Assembly (NCBI GenBank): GCA_017416805.1
Contig: JAFQBB010000036.1
Coordinates: 1 to 64,000, forward strand
Length of the DNA: 64,000 nt
Reading direction: 5' to 3'
Source: Bacteroidaceae bacterium
Lineage (GTDB): Bacteria; Bacteroidota; Bacteroidia; Bacteroidales; Bacteroidaceae
The notes beneath the pieces are model-generated. The model searched no databases, was not told where the DNA came from, and worked only from the letters and a program-made list of their open reading frames with translations. Position numbers and translations under genes: made by a program. Positions 51,097 to 60,468 of the stretch are shown here, one piece after another. Numbering within the stretch: the stretch's first letter is position 1; each line of letters begins with the position of its first letter.

Positions 51097-51537
51097 TTAT
51101 GCCAAAACTTTCACAATGATTTTCTTTACTCCCGTTTCGGTTATACCGGGTGCATGTCCATCTTGTGGGAAAAATATGGCAAACATACCGGGTTTCACGG
51201 TAAAGTAGCTTTCGGCCAAACCTTCAAAGAATGTGATATCTTTCTCTGCATTGTATTCAGCGGCGGGCAAATCATTTCCGGCAGTATAGCCCATCACTTC
51301 ATTTCCTGAAAGGGGAATTTGGATATCAATAAACTTGTTGTGTGTTTCCAATTTGGCTGCTTCCTTGTTTTTAGGTGATGTTTGTGCAACATTTACCACA
51401 AGATCATCTCCCTGCAATTTTACTTTACCAACTTCCAAAGTGTTCAAATCGGTATTCTTCAAATATTCAATTGCTTGTGCAAACAAGGGGTTTAAGGAAG
51501 CATACTTCTCCAGATTGTCAAGTGTGTCGAGTATCAT
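51097..51537 (-). CDS. YhcH/YjgK/YiaL family protein
   Basis: 146 residues. Cupin-like beta barrel with family blocks THNKFIDIQIPLSGNEVMGY and TVKPGMFAIFFPQDGHAPG, which hold putative metal-binding His/Glu/Asp residues. Related proteins are associated with sialic acid or sugar anomer handling (NanQ-type). The substrate here is unknown. The gene lies 40 bases upstream of glgB on the same strand. Confidence 0.88.
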   Translation of the reverse strand: MILDTLDNLEKYASLNPLFAQAIEYLKNTDLNTLEVGKVKLQGDDLVVNVAQTSPKNKEAAKLETHNKFIDIQIPLSGNEVMGYTAGNDLPAAEYNAEKDITFFEGLAESYFTVKPGMFAIFFPQDGHAPGITETGVKKIIVKVLA

Positions 51538-51586
51538 GTTATTTAAAATATTAAGTTAATAAATGAGGTTTTATTAAAAATATCCA

Positions 51587-51616
51587 CAAATGTAGAAATA
51601 AAAAAGGGAAAAACAA
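51587..51616 (-). promoter_or_regulatory. Promoter of the YhcH-glgB unit
   Basis: Minus strand -7 TACATTTG (51587-51594) and -33 TTG (51614-51616), 19 bases apart, about 50 bases before the YhcH-family start. Confidence 0.6.
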
Positions 51617-51631
51617 CTATTTTCCCCTTTA
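51602..51631 (-). terminator. Terminator of the inositol monophosphatase gene
   Basis: On the minus strand AAAGGGGAAAA pairs with TTTTCCCTTT around a short loop and is followed by a T-run. The stem starts at the stop codon of the gene. It overlaps the promoter of the YhcH-glgB unit. Confidence 0.7.
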
Positions 51632-52435
51632 ATTTTGAATTTCTCCTATAATTTTAATCAATTGGTCATGGATTTGTCCATTTGTGGCCAGCACTTCACG
51701 TCCTGAATAGAATGTTTCTCCGCCACTGAAATCGGTCACTTTTCCTCCAGCTTGTGTCAATATTATTGAACCTGCGGCAACATCCCATGGGCCGAGCAAT
51801 CCTTCAAAACGTGCCTCGAAACGGCCAGCGGCAATGTAACATAATTCTACGGCTGCCGAACCAAGAAGGCGAAGACCTCCAACTCTTCCGTACAGGCGTT
51901 CTATCAGTCGGGTAATGATGGGGCGGAAATGTTCTGCATCGTATGGGAAACCCAGTTCAATGAATGCCTGGTCAAGATTGTTTATAGTTGTTACATGTAT
52001 TTCTTTTCCGTTCAGGTAAGCCGGACTTCCTTTCCATGCCCAGAAACATTCGTTGCGACACACTTCGTACACCACGCCAAGTAGGATTTCTTCCCGATTG
52101 CGTAAAGCTATACTCACGCAGAAAGGGGCATTTCGGTGGATGAAGTTTGTTGTGCCGTCCAGCGGATCCACTACCCAGCAATATTCTTCATCCGTAAGGC
52201 TTCCACTCCCCTCTTCTGCTATGAATCCGGCTTCGGGCAACAATTCGTGTAATCGGGTGACGATGCGTCGCTCTGATTCCTTGTCCACATACGATACATA
52301 GTCGTGGGCATTTTTCTCCTGTACATTCTCCCGCAAGAAATTTTCACACTCTTCTCTGAGGAAATGGCCGGTTTTTATGGCCAGTTCACGTACTTCGGAA
52401 GTCAGTTTCTCTAAATTCATATGATGATTGTTCAT
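51629..52435 (-). CDS. Inositol monophosphatase family protein
   Basis: 268 residues. Metal-binding motifs: EEGSG (Glu of the first site), WVVDPLDGTTNFIH and GPWDVAAGSIILTQAGG. Family members dephosphorylate inositol 1-phosphate or related sugar phosphates with magnesium. The start at 52435 (MNNHHMNLEK) has a second possible Met five codons later. It lies 26 bases downstream of the MORN protein gene. Confidence 0.9.
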   Translation of the reverse strand: MNNHHMNLEKLTSEVRELAIKTGHFLREECENFLRENVQEKNAHDYVSYVDKESERRIVTRLHELLPEAGFIAEEGSGSLTDEEYCWVVDPLDGTTNFIHRNAPFCVSIALRNREEILLGVVYEVCRNECFWAWKGSPAYLNGKEIHVTTINNLDQAFIELGFPYDAEHFRPIITRLIERLYGRVGGLRLLGSAAVELCYIAAGRFEARFEGLLGPWDVAAGSIILTQAGGKVTDFSGGETFYSGREVLATNGQIHDQLIKIIGEIQN

Positions 52436-52461
52436 TAAGGTATAAGAAAAGAATTTAACGC

Positions 52462-53604
52462 TTACTTTTTTGTTTCGTTTACCAATCGCCCATTATTGAA
52501 TATGCCTCGTCGGATTTCGTTGCCATTGGCATCTGTTTCTATGAAGTCTCCGTGTTTTTTCCCTTCTTTAAATCCTCCTTTATAACGGATTCCTTCCGCA
52601 TCTTCTTGTAGTCCTTCGCCATCTTTTTGTCCATTGACGAAATTTCCTTTGTATTTGGTGCCGTCTTTTTGTCGCAAGATACCTTTTCCGTTTTCTACGT
52701 TATCTTTCCATTCTCCTTCATATTCATCGCCGTTGGCCCAAGTATATTTCCCTTTTCCATTGCGTTTTCCGTTTTTCCATTCTCCTTCATATACGGCTCC
52801 GTTGGCCCATGTGAAAGTGCCTTGTCCGTTAGGCTCTCCATTGAGAAATCCGCCAGCATATTTGTCTCCATTCAAGAATGTGGCCGAACCTTTTCCCGTT
52901 CGTTGTCCGTTTTGATAGTCTCCTTCGTAGCGGTCTCCTGTATGGAAAATGTATATGCCTTTTCCGTGGGGGGTGTCATTTTGCCAATTGCCTGTATATT
53001 TGTCTCCATTAGCATATTGGTATGTGCCTTTTCCGTGGCGCATGCCTGCTTTCCACTCTCCTTCGTAGCGTTCGCCATTTGCCCAGTCAAGTGTACCTTT
53101 CCCCTCTTTCAGGTCGTCCACCCATGTTCCTCTGTATTGTGCTCCGTTGGCCCATGTGTAAGTGCCTTCGCCTTCCCGTTTGTCGGCTTGCCAGTTTCCT
53201 ATATATTGGTCGCCGTTGAAATAGTGCATGGTGCCGTGTCCTTGTTGATAGTCAGCATACCACATGCCTTCGTACCGGTTGTTGTTGGCCATGTACAGGA
53301 TACCTTTTCCGTGTTGTTGGTCTTCCTTCCACTCACCTTCGTAGCGTTCTCCGTCAGGAAAGGTATATACTCCATATCCTTCTCGCTTTCCTTTGACGTA
53401 TTCCCCTTCGTAGGTATCTCCGTTTTTACAGATTGTTTTTCCTTTTCCGTGAGGTTTGTATCCTAATATTTTGCTACCTGTCAGTTGGCCGGTATAGATA
53501 TCGCCATTCTTGAACGTGTATGTTCCCACCTTCAAGCCTTGTGCGTGAATGGCAGGAAAAAGGGTACAAATAAATATCAGGGATAGGTATATATGTCTTT
53601 TCAT
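52462..53604 (-). CDS. Exported MORN-repeat protein
   Basis: 380 residues from the ATG at 53604; an upstream ATG at 53637 overlaps the promoter and is rejected. Signal peptide about residues 1-21. Fourteen consecutive 22-24 residue MORN repeats follow (pattern G-x-YTWANGDEYEGEW-K), then a charged end. MORN repeats form elongated beta sheets that bind lipids or proteins. A periplasmic or surface location is suggested by the signal peptide, function unknown. It precedes the IMPase gene in the same direction. Confidence 0.9.
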   Translation of the reverse strand: MKRHIYLSLIFICTLFPAIHAQGLKVGTYTFKNGDIYTGQLTGSKILGYKPHGKGKTICKNGDTYEGEYVKGKREGYGVYTFPDGERYEGEWKEDQQHGKGILYMANNNRYEGMWYADYQQGHGTMHYFNGDQYIGNWQADKREGEGTYTWANGAQYRGTWVDDLKEGKGTLDWANGERYEGEWKAGMRHGKGTYQYANGDKYTGNWQNDTPHGKGIYIFHTGDRYEGDYQNGQRTGKGSATFLNGDKYAGGFLNGEPNGQGTFTWANGAVYEGEWKNGKRNGKGKYTWANGDEYEGEWKDNVENGKGILRQKDGTKYKGNFVNGQKDGEGLQEDAEGIRYKGGFKEGKKHGDFIETDANGNEIRRGIFNNGRLVNETKK

Positions 53605-53634
53605 TGTTGAGTCTCTCTCTGTTTCAATTTTTCG

Positions 53635-53642
53635 CAAAAGTA
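53635..53642 (-). promoter_or_regulatory. -7 box of the MORN protein gene
   Basis: Minus strand TACTTTTG, exact TAnnTTTG, 30 bases before the chosen ATG. It overlaps the alternative upstream start and so decides for the shorter protein. Confidence 0.6.
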
Positions 53643-53714
53643 CGATATATCTGCCATACTCGCCGCCTCCGTTAAGTTTTCTTTTGTTTTTTATGGGGTG
53701 GTTTGAGAGTATTT

Positions 53715-55001
53715 CTACATTTTTTTACCTGCTACAACTTCTAATAGATTGTCCGGTTGGAAGTACTTGATTGCCAATTCGCGTAATTCTTCGGCGGTCA
53801 CACTTGCAATTCTTTTTGCGAGTGTCTGGAAAAAGTTTTTCTCCAACGAGGCAGATTCTATGAATATCCAAGCCTCGGGGAGTGAGAGGGCACCTTCGTA
53901 ACTTCTGCACATATCCCCTATCATGTAATGTTTCACCATGTCCAGTTCTTTGTCTGGTATGCGCTCTTCTTGCAAGCGGCGCATTTCATGTTTTACTTCG
54001 TTGATGCAGGCCTCGACATATTCGTTGGCTGTTTCTGTGGCAATAGCCAGATATCCACAAAATGGATACGAAGCAATGGTCGCATTGATTCCATAGGTGT
54101 ATCCCTTCTCTTCGCGGATGTTGCTCATCAGGCGGCTTCCGAAGTATCCTCCAAACAGGGTTACCAAAACCTTGGTTGAGGCAAAATCAGGGTGTTTTCT
54201 GTCCATGAGCGGACATCCTAACCTGAGGCTGCTTTGCACGGCCGTAGGGTGTTCGATAAAGACTCGCCCTCCTTTATAAGGAGGTATGGCGAAGGGGGTT
54301 AATGGCTCATGTTTCTTTACATTTCCCCAAGGGATGGTACCGAATTCTTCTTTGACTTGCGACACTATTGCATCGGACACTTTTCCTGAAAGATATATCG
54401 AACAATTTCCCGAATGGTAGAACTTCTGGTAAAAAAATTTCAGATGATTTGTCGTTAACCGTCCATAATCTTCTAATATGGCATGGCGGCCACATGGATG
54501 CTGATTGCCGAATAGAGAATGGCTGAAAGCCTTACGTGCCATGACATCGACTTTCGAACTGTTCACCAAGAATTGTTGGCGGTTCATCTCCACTGTCACC
54601 TGCATTTCCGCTTCAGGAAAGATGGGATTTTTCACCATATCTCCTAAAATGGCCAGTGTGTGTGCAAAATGTTTGTTCAGCGAGTATAGGGTCAGGTAAT
54701 TATAGTTCATGGAGGTGGACAGTTCCATCCATGCACCGTAAAAATCAAGTTGCTCGGCTATTTCAGCCGAACTCATACTTTTTGTCCCTTCGCGTAGCAT
54801 TCGGTTGGTGAAGAGGGCTTGAAGTGGCTGCTCTTGATGCCAGATACCGGCACCGATAAGAATGTCCATGCGGACAATCTCTTCGTTGCCTGCGCGTAGT
54901 ATGTTCAGGGGGACTCCATTTGGCATAGTCAGCCTTTCAGGTTGCTGTATGTCAAAGTCCTCCAATGGTTTGATGGCAGGTTGTCTTGTTCGGTCAAGCA
55001 T
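53715..55001 (-). CDS. M16 peptidase homologue lacking the HxxEH zinc motif
   Basis: 428 residues, two homologous M16 domains with the C-terminal conserved FGGYFGSRLMSNIREEKGYTYG. The zinc-binding HxxEH motif expected near residue 62 is replaced: the sequence reads ALFTNRMLREGT where active members have HFLEHMxFKGT. The protein is therefore expected to be catalytically inactive, perhaps the partner of an active M16 subunit (as in processing peptidases). It has no signal peptide. It follows kdsB by 14 bases on the same strand. Confidence 0.88.
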   Translation of the reverse strand: MLDRTRQPAIKPLEDFDIQQPERLTMPNGVPLNILRAGNEEIVRMDILIGAGIWHQEQPLQALFTNRMLREGTKSMSSAEIAEQLDFYGAWMELSTSMNYNYLTLYSLNKHFAHTLAILGDMVKNPIFPEAEMQVTVEMNRQQFLVNSSKVDVMARKAFSHSLFGNQHPCGRHAILEDYGRLTTNHLKFFYQKFYHSGNCSIYLSGKVSDAIVSQVKEEFGTIPWGNVKKHEPLTPFAIPPYKGGRVFIEHPTAVQSSLRLGCPLMDRKHPDFASTKVLVTLFGGYFGSRLMSNIREEKGYTYGINATIASYPFCGYLAIATETANEYVEACINEVKHEMRRLQEERIPDKELDMVKHYMIGDMCRSYEGALSLPEAWIFIESASLEKNFFQTLAKRIASVTAEELRELAIKYFQPDNLLEVVAGKKM

Positions 55002-55015
55002 TGTGCAGGATTATA

Positions 55016-55771
55016 TCACTTACAATTCATCTTCAAGAAATTTTCCGCTTTTTCCAGATCCTCAGGAGTGTCAATTCCGATGGTTTCAGTGTGTGTGATG
55101 CCCACTTTGATGCGGTATCCGTTTTCCAACCAACGCAATTGTTCAAGTGATTCGGCCAATTCTAAGGCCGATTGTGGCAGGTGGGTAATCTCTCTCAACA
55201 CTTCGGTTCGGTAGGCATAAAGCCCGATGTGCTTGTAGTAGGTATGTTTTTTCAGCCACTCTTCCTTTTCCACTCCACGCAGATAGGGTATCACCGAGCG
55301 GCTGAAATAGAGGGCATTCATCCTTCCGTCAACCACCACTTTGGGTGAATTGGGATTTTGCAATGCCTCCCAACCGTCACTTTCTGTAAAAGGCTTTACT
55401 AAAGTGGCTATTTGAGTGGTTTCGTCATCGAAACATGCCTTTACGGCTTCCAGTTGTGATGGTTGTATGAATGGCTCATCTCCTTGGATGTTTACCACCA
55501 CGTCGTATCCTTGCCCCACTTTTTCGAAGGCTTCTTGCACACGGTCGGTACCGCTCTTGTGGCTTGTCGAGGTCATTACCACTTTCCCCCCGAATGCTTT
55601 CACGGCCGCTTCGATACGTTCGTCATCGGTCGCTACACAGGCATCATCGAGCACACCGTTCACCTGTTCGTACACACGTTGTATCACCGTCTTACCGCCC
55701 AGCATGGCCAATGGCTTGGCCGGGAAGCGGGTTGAAGCATATCTTGCAGGGATTATTCCTATAAATTTCAT
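55016..55771 (-). CDS. kdsB: 3-deoxy-manno-octulosonate cytidylyltransferase
   Basis: 251 residues. Nucleotidyltransferase signature [19 protein letters not shown] at the N-terminus, then [16 protein letters not shown] and the C-terminal [15 protein letters not shown]. It activates Kdo with CTP for lipopolysaccharide core synthesis. A -7 box TATATTTG lies at 55803-55810. The M16 homologue is in the same transcript. Confidence 0.95.
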   Translation of the reverse strand: MKFIGIIPARYASTRFPAKPLAMLGGKTVIQRVYEQVNGVLDDACVATDDERIEAAVKAFGGKVVMTSTSHKSGTDRVQEAFEKVGQGYDVVVNIQGDEPFIQPSQLEAVKACFDDETTQIATLVKPFTESDGWEALQNPNSPKVVVDGRMNALYFSRSVIPYLRGVEKEEWLKKHTYYKHIGLYAYRTEVLREITHLPQSALELAESLEQLRWLENGYRIKVGITHTETIGIDTPEDLEKAENFLKMNCK

Positions 55772-55802
55772 ATTGTCTCCTTCCTTTTGAATAATATGGG
55801 TG

Positions 55803-55810
55803 CAAATATA
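55803..55810 (-). promoter_or_regulatory. -7 box of kdsB
   Basis: Minus strand TATATTTG, exact TAnnTTTG, 32 bases before the kdsB start. No clear -33 element. Confidence 0.5.
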
Positions 55811-55915
55811 CGGAATTTACTTGAAAAGGGCGATATGCATCTTGCAAATTCGCTTAATTGAGAAGTAGGTTCTCTATTTTAATAATGAATTATATGACAT
55901 TTATGAAAAAAAATA

Positions 55916-55923
55916 TACCTTTG
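55916..55923 (+). promoter_or_regulatory. -7 box of the PrsW gene
   Basis: TACCTTTG, exact TAnnTTTG, 34 bases before the ATG. The -33 region is AT-rich without TTTG. Confidence 0.6.
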
Positions 55924-55957
55924 CATTTTCAAAACAGAACTACTGAAAGCTAAAGAC

Positions 55958-56692
55958 ATGAACATCTTGTACATCCTTGTTACAGCCCTGCTTCCCGTTG
56001 TCATATTGTTGTGGCTCATCTATCGTCGTGATAAATATTGCCCTGAACCTTCGGGCCAATTGTTCAAAGCCTTTTGGTATGGTTTGCTTTCCGTGTTCCT
56101 TTCGTTGACAATTTCCCTACCGCTTGATTTCTTTGGGGTATATAGCAGTGAATTCTCCTCTCTTTCGGGCGCATTCAGGTATGCATTCTTCGGTGCGGCC
56201 ATCCCCGAGGAGATAGCAAAATTTGTCATGCTCTGGTTGTTGGTGCGCCACAGTAAATATTTCGATGAAGCTATCGATGGCATTGTCTATGCCGTATTCA
56301 TATCGTTGGGTTTTGCCGCCTTTGAGAATGTCCTTTATCTCTTCAACAATATGGATCAATGGGTTGCCGTTGGCATAGTCAGGGCTTTATTCTCCGTCCC
56401 GGCACACTATGCCTTTGGAGTTTTGATGGGGTATTATTATTCGCAATACAGATTCTCTGTTCGTCCTTCAAGTAAGGTTGCCCTTTGCGTATTGCTTGTC
56501 CCCATAGTGTTTCATGGCCTGTTTGACTTCATCCTGATGTCCTTCAGTTCCCTCCCACCCCTTGTCCTACTGTTCTCCCTCATCCTTTTCATTGTCTTCT
56601 GTATCAAGATGCACCGTTTCGCCCAAAAGCGTATCACCGAGCAAATTGAGCGCGATGAATTATGGAATAAGTTAGCAGATATGCAGAAATAA
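55958..56692 (+). CDS. PrsW family intramembrane metalloprotease
   Basis: 244 residues with seven to eight transmembrane segments. Conserved zinc-ligand blocks: PEEIAKF (EExxK), GFAAFENVLYL (FxxxEN), PAHYAFGVLMGYYY and FHGLFDF. Bacillus PrsW cleaves an anti-sigma factor in the membrane; the substrate here is unknown and no anti-sigma factor lies nearby. It precedes glyA, which has its own promoter. Confidence 0.9.
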   Translation: MNILYILVTALLPVVILLWLIYRRDKYCPEPSGQLFKAFWYGLLSVFLSLTISLPLDFFGVYSSEFSSLSGAFRYAFFGAAIPEEIAKFVMLWLLVRHSKYFDEAIDGIVYAVFISLGFAAFENVLYLFNNMDQWVAVGIVRALFSVPAHYAFGVLMGYYYSQYRFSVRPSSKVALCVLLVPIVFHGLFDFILMSFSSLPPLVLLFSLILFIVFCIKMHRFAQKRITEQIERDELWNKLADMQK

Positions 56693-56807
56693 GATTTGTT
56701 GGACATACGTTAATATATTTCAGATTCTCGTTGGCCTTGACTTCATCTGAAAAAGGCGCATCCGAAAAAAACATCAAATCTGAATCCTTAATATTAAAGA
56801 AAAGTTG

Positions 56808-56815
56808 TACCTTTG
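56808..56815 (+). promoter_or_regulatory. -7 box of glyA
   Basis: TACCTTTG, exact TAnnTTTG, 58 bases before the glyA ATG. Confidence 0.6.
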
Positions 56816-56873
56816 CACTTTCATTTATAAAATGTACATGCGAGATAGAAATAACTAACATATAAAACAGACA

Positions 56874-58154
56874 ATGAAAAGAGACGAACTGATTTTTGAC
56901 ATTATCGAGAAGGAACATCAGCGTCAGCTGAAAGGTATCGAATTGATTGCTTCGGAAAACTTCGTGAGCGACCAGGTGATGGAGGCTATGGGCAGCTGCT
57001 TGACCAACAAGTATGCTGAGGGTTATCCCGGCAAACGCTACTATGGCGGTTGCGAGGTGGTGGACCAGAGCGAGCAGATAGCCATCAATCGTCTGAAGGA
57101 ACTCTTCGGTGCCGAGTGGGCCAACGTACAGCCTCACTCAGGTGCTCAGGCCAATGCCGCCGTATTGTTGGCTTGCCTGAATCCCGGTGACAAGTTCATG
57201 GGCTTGAACCTGGCTCATGGCGGACACCTCAGCCACGGTTCATTGGTGAACACCAGCGGTATCCTCTACACTCCCTGCGAATATAACCTGAACAAGGAGA
57301 CCGGTCGTGTGGACTACGAGCAGATGGAGGAAGTGGCTCGTCGCGAGCGTCCGAAACTCATCATCGGTGGTGGTTCGGCTTATAGCCGCGAATGGGACTA
57401 TGCCCGTATGCGCCGCTTGGCCGACGAGGTGGGTGCCCTGTTGATGATTGACATGGCTCACCCTGCCGGACTGATTGCCGCAGGCCTGTTGGAGAACCCC
57501 GTGAAGTATGCCCATATCGTTACCTCTACCACTCACAAGACTCTGCGCGGTCCTCGTGGCGGTATCATCATGATGGGTAAGGACTTCCCCAACCCATGGG
57601 GAAAGACCACTCCGAAGGGCGAAGTGAAGATGATGTCCCAGTTGCTCGACAGTGCCGTATTCCCCGGTCAGCAGGGTGGCCCGTTGGAGCACGTGATTGC
57701 GGCCAAGGCCGTGGCTTTCGGCGAAGCTCTCCAACCCGAATATAAGGAATATCAGGCACAGGTGCAGAAGAATGCCAAGGTGTTGGCTCAGGCCCTTATC
57801 GACCGTGGCTTCACCATCGTGAGCGGTGGTACAGACAACCACTCTATGCTGGTTGACCTGCGCGAGAAGTATCCCGACCTCACCGGTAAGGTGGCCGAGA
57901 AGGCGCTGGTAGCTGCTGATATTACCGTGAACAAGAATATGGTGCCGTTTGATAGCCGCTCGGCTTTCCAGACATCAGGTATCCGCTTGGGTACTCCCGC
58001 CATCACTACCCGTGGTGCTAAGGAAGACCTCATGCTGGAGATTGCTGAAATGATCGAAACGGTATTGAACAATCCCGAAGACGAGGCCGTAATCGCCAGC
58101 GTTCGTCAGCGTGTGAACGAGACGATGAAGAACTATCCTATCTTCGCGTATTGA
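56874..58154 (+). CDS. glyA: Serine hydroxymethyltransferase
   Basis: 426 residues. PLP fold type I with the N-terminal [20 protein letters not shown], the PLP-lysine motif [14 protein letters not shown], and the C-terminal [19 protein letters not shown]. It interconverts serine and glycine with tetrahydrofolate. The strong bias towards frequently used codons fits high expression. It has its own -7 box and a terminator (58181-58206). Confidence 0.96.
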   Translation: MKRDELIFDIIEKEHQRQLKGIELIASENFVSDQVMEAMGSCLTNKYAEGYPGKRYYGGCEVVDQSEQIAINRLKELFGAEWANVQPHSGAQANAAVLLACLNPGDKFMGLNLAHGGHLSHGSLVNTSGILYTPCEYNLNKETGRVDYEQMEEVARRERPKLIIGGGSAYSREWDYARMRRLADEVGALLMIDMAHPAGLIAAGLLENPVKYAHIVTSTTHKTLRGPRGGIIMMGKDFPNPWGKTTPKGEVKMMSQLLDSAVFPGQQGGPLEHVIAAKAVAFGEALQPEYKEYQAQVQKNAKVLAQALIDRGFTIVSGGTDNHSMLVDLREKYPDLTGKVAEKALVAADITVNKNMVPFDSRSAFQTSGIRLGTPAITTRGAKEDLMLEIAEMIETVLNNPEDEAVIASVRQRVNETMKNYPIFAY

Positions 58155-58180
58155 TATAGGATCAGTATATATAATATAAG

Positions 58181-58206
58181 TAGGAGCATCATTGGTGGTG
58201 CTCCTA
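58181..58206 (+). terminator. Terminator of glyA
   Basis: TAGGAGCATC...GGTGCTCCTA (58181-58206) forms a stem of about ten base pairs with a short loop, then a T-containing tail. It lies between the convergent glyA and PAP2 genes. Confidence 0.85.
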
Positions 58207-58250
58207 CATTTGTTTTGATGGGGTAAGATTCAAAGTTTAAGAAGATTTCC

Positions 58251-59456
58251 TCACCATCCCCAACCGGCACTGAGGCCGAGGGAGAAGCCTTGGTTTTTCA
58301 TCCAAGGTGTGGGTGCCTCCCATGAGAGGTAGTTTCCTGTCAGACGTATTTGTACACTTTTTCGGGTCGTGTATCCTATGGAGATGCCTCCCTCATACCC
58401 CCACCCTTTTTGGGCATTTGTTGCCACCCCATCCAAGTCTGCTTGCGGATAGAAGCCATAGCCTCCATACAGATGGGCACCGGTGCTGAATCTTTTTCCT
58501 AAGGCTACGGTTGCACATGGCCCTACGGCCAAGTGTACATGGTCGAGCGGCTCGTTGCACACCCGGTAATCTCCCGTTTGCTCTTTCATCTCCATTTGCG
58601 AGGAGGTGATGCCCAAACGTCCTCCTATGCCGAAGTTTGTGGTCAGCAGGTGGCTTATTTCCATCCCTGCGCTATATCCCATACGCGAGCGTACGTGTTT
58701 TCCTTCGTTTTTTCCTGTCAATGCACCGCCAAAGATGTAGCTTGTGTAAATCCCGGCAAAGCTCCCCTCTTCGCCCTTTGCTTCAAAGGAAAGAGTTTCT
58801 CCTCCCTTCTTTTTGTAAAAAATATCAACCAGTGCATAACCGAGTTCTACGGAGAGTATGCCTATGCCTGCACCTACCATCACATCGCTCATCCAATGCT
58901 TGTCGTTGATGCGGCGTAGCATGGCCGTCGAGGTGGCCACTCCGTAGGCTCCCACTGAGTACCAGGGGCTCAGATGGCCGTATTCCTTGGCAAAGAGCGA
59001 TGCGGTGAGAAAGGCCGCCGCCGTATGTCCACTGGGGAAAGAGCGGTCATCACTCCCATCCGGGCGAACACGTCCCGCTAATCTTTTGGTACTCTCCACG
59101 CTCAGCCCCATGATGGCCATCGAAGCCGCACTCCTCACTATCAGTTCGCTCCACTTCTCCGTGCGGCTCTCCATGCCGAAAGCCTTCATCCCCACCAATG
59201 CCATGGCCGGGACAAAGCGAAGCACCTCGTCGGCCTTGTAGCTGAACGAAGGGGTGAACTCCATCCCCACGACCCGTCCTCCATGGTCAAAGTCGAGTAG
59301 CGATCCGGCCACCACCAATCCCCCTCCGATAGCAGGCATCAGGTAGGCCGGCATCTCCTTCCTTACTGGTAAAGAGTCGCTCTTCTGTATATAATCCGTT
59401 GCTTTAACAATATGGCATAACAGGCAGAAAATAAATATGGTAACGTATCTGTTCAT
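58251..59456 (-). CDS. PAP2 phosphatase fused to an outer-membrane-type beta barrel
   Basis: 401 residues with signal peptide (about 1-19). PAP2 motifs: KRLAGRVRP (residues 124-132), PSGHTAA and the LRRINDKHWMSDV His/Asp block, all intact. From about residue 220 to the end is a barrel-like domain with alternating strands (GYSAGMEISHLL, SVQIRLTGNYL) ending in an aromatic residue (GWGW), as in outer-membrane proteins. Likely a lipid phosphatase at the outer membrane or periplasm, possibly on lipid A or undecaprenyl phosphate; the substrate is inference. Single gene. Confidence 0.85.
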   Translation of the reverse strand: MNRYVTIFIFCLLCHIVKATDYIQKSDSLPVRKEMPAYLMPAIGGGLVVAGSLLDFDHGGRVVGMEFTPSFSYKADEVLRFVPAMALVGMKAFGMESRTEKWSELIVRSAASMAIMGLSVESTKRLAGRVRPDGSDDRSFPSGHTAAAFLTASLFAKEYGHLSPWYSVGAYGVATSTAMLRRINDKHWMSDVMVGAGIGILSVELGYALVDIFYKKKGGETLSFEAKGEEGSFAGIYTSYIFGGALTGKNEGKHVRSRMGYSAGMEISHLLTTNFGIGGRLGITSSQMEMKEQTGDYRVCNEPLDHVHLAVGPCATVALGKRFSTGAHLYGGYGFYPQADLDGVATNAQKGWGYEGGISIGYTTRKSVQIRLTGNYLSWEAPTPWMKNQGFSLGLSAGWGW

Positions 59457-59478
59457 TACTCGTGGCTCATTGGATAGA

Positions 59479-59558
59479 ATTCTACTTTGTAAATGATAAA
59501 TTGTACATTCAGCAACTCGTAGCTATTCACTAGTCGCTAGTCACTCGTCACTCGCCAC
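59479..59558. repeat. Word-repeat element, agtcactcg and atttacaa classes
   Basis: First a short tactttgtaaatgataaattgtac tract (59479-59507), then actcgtagctattcactagtcgctagtcactcgtcactcgcc (59515-59557). The second part is of the same word class as 61128 and 62517, and contains the stop codon of the ABC ATPase. Confidence 0.75.
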
Positions 59559-60440
59559 AATCCTAAACCTCATCTCCTGTTGGTCGAAAGTGAAATCCTT
59601 TCCTGTGAAGAATTGTCCGAGTGCTCCATTTTCGGCCAGCTCTTTGGGCGACCCGATGGTGAGTGGTTTGATGGTTGATGACTCTATGGGTGGTTGGGGT
59701 GTCTCCCCTTGAGTTGGCAAAGAAAATCCCCCTTCACCCTTCACCTGTGACCCTTCACCCTTTGCCCTATACCTTTTCATCAGCCATAGGGTATCGGCCG
59801 TTTGTAGGGCCAGCTCCACATCGTGTGTCGAGAGGAAGATTGTCTTTCCCGTCTCATGCGCCAGTTGGCGGAGCAAGAGCATGGTGTCCACCTTGCTCGG
59901 ATAGTCGAGGAAGGCCGTCGGTTCGTCCAGGTATATCACAGGGGTTTCTTGAGCCAGCGCCTTGGCTATCATCACCTTCTGTCTTTCTCCATCGCTCAGA
60001 GTGTCCACCAGACGGGTGGAAAAGTCGCTCATCCCCACCATTTCCAGTGCCTTGTTGACGGCCTCGCGATCGGTTGTTGACAGGCTTCCCCAGAAGTTGG
60101 TGTACGGGCTTCGTCCCATCCCCACCAGTTCGCCCACCATCATGTGGTGCAACTCCGGCTTTTCCGTCAGCACCACCCCCACGAGCCGTGCCCGTTCGTT
60201 GGCCGAGTACTCCTCAATCCGTTTTCCTTTCAGCAACACCTCCCCCTCCAATGGTGGCAGGAAGGCCGATAGTGTGCGTAGCAACGTGCTTTTACCGGCA
60301 CCGTTAGCCCCCAGCAGGCAGGTCAGTTGCCCTTCGTACAGGCTTGCATTGATCTCCTGTGCGATGTATTTCTTTCCCCGTCCCTTCTCGTTGTATCCGA
60401 TGGAGAGGTCCTTCAACTTTATGGTTTCGTTCATAGCCAT
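59541..60440 (-). CDS. Siderophore/cobalamin-type ABC transporter ATPase with in-frame repeat insertion
   Basis: 299 residues. Walker A GANGAGKS (44-51), signature LSDGERQK (148-155), Walker B VIYLDEPTAFLDYPS and switch His in LSTHDVELAL. Similar to FecE/BtuD-type ATPases for iron-siderophore or cobalamin uptake; the permease and binding protein are not in the window. Residues about 226-261 (YRAKGEGSQVKGEGG and beyond) are not family sequence: they come from a gggtgaagggtcacaggtgaa-type repeat inserted before the conserved C-terminal SPKELAENGALGQFF. The end (VASDE, stop) is encoded by another repeat. Confidence 0.88.
   Translation of the reverse strand: MAMNETIKLKDLSIGYNEKGRGKKYIAQEINASLYEGQLTCLLGANGAGKSTLLRTLSAFLPPLEGEVLLKGKRIEEYSANERARLVGVVLTEKPELHHMMVGELVGMGRSPYTNFWGSLSTTDREAVNKALEMVGMSDFSTRLVDTLSDGERQKVMIAKALAQETPVIYLDEPTAFLDYPSKVDTMLLLRQLAHETGKTIFLSTHDVELALQTADTLWLMKRYRAKGEGSQVKGEGGFSLPTQGETPQPPIESSTIKPLTIGSPKELAENGALGQFFTGKDFTFDQQEMRFRIVASDE
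59658..59765. repeat. Repeat insertion inside the ABC ATPase gene
   Basis: The words CCCTTCACCCTTCACC and GACCCTTCACCCTTTGCCC (59729-59765) are variations of one 8-10 base word; the neighbouring 59658-59728 encodes a Pro/Gln/Ser-rich segment without family similarity. The frame is kept. The exact left border is uncertain. Confidence 0.6.
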
Positions 60441-60468
60441 TTTTCGTCAGTAGTTTGCTTCACGTTAG

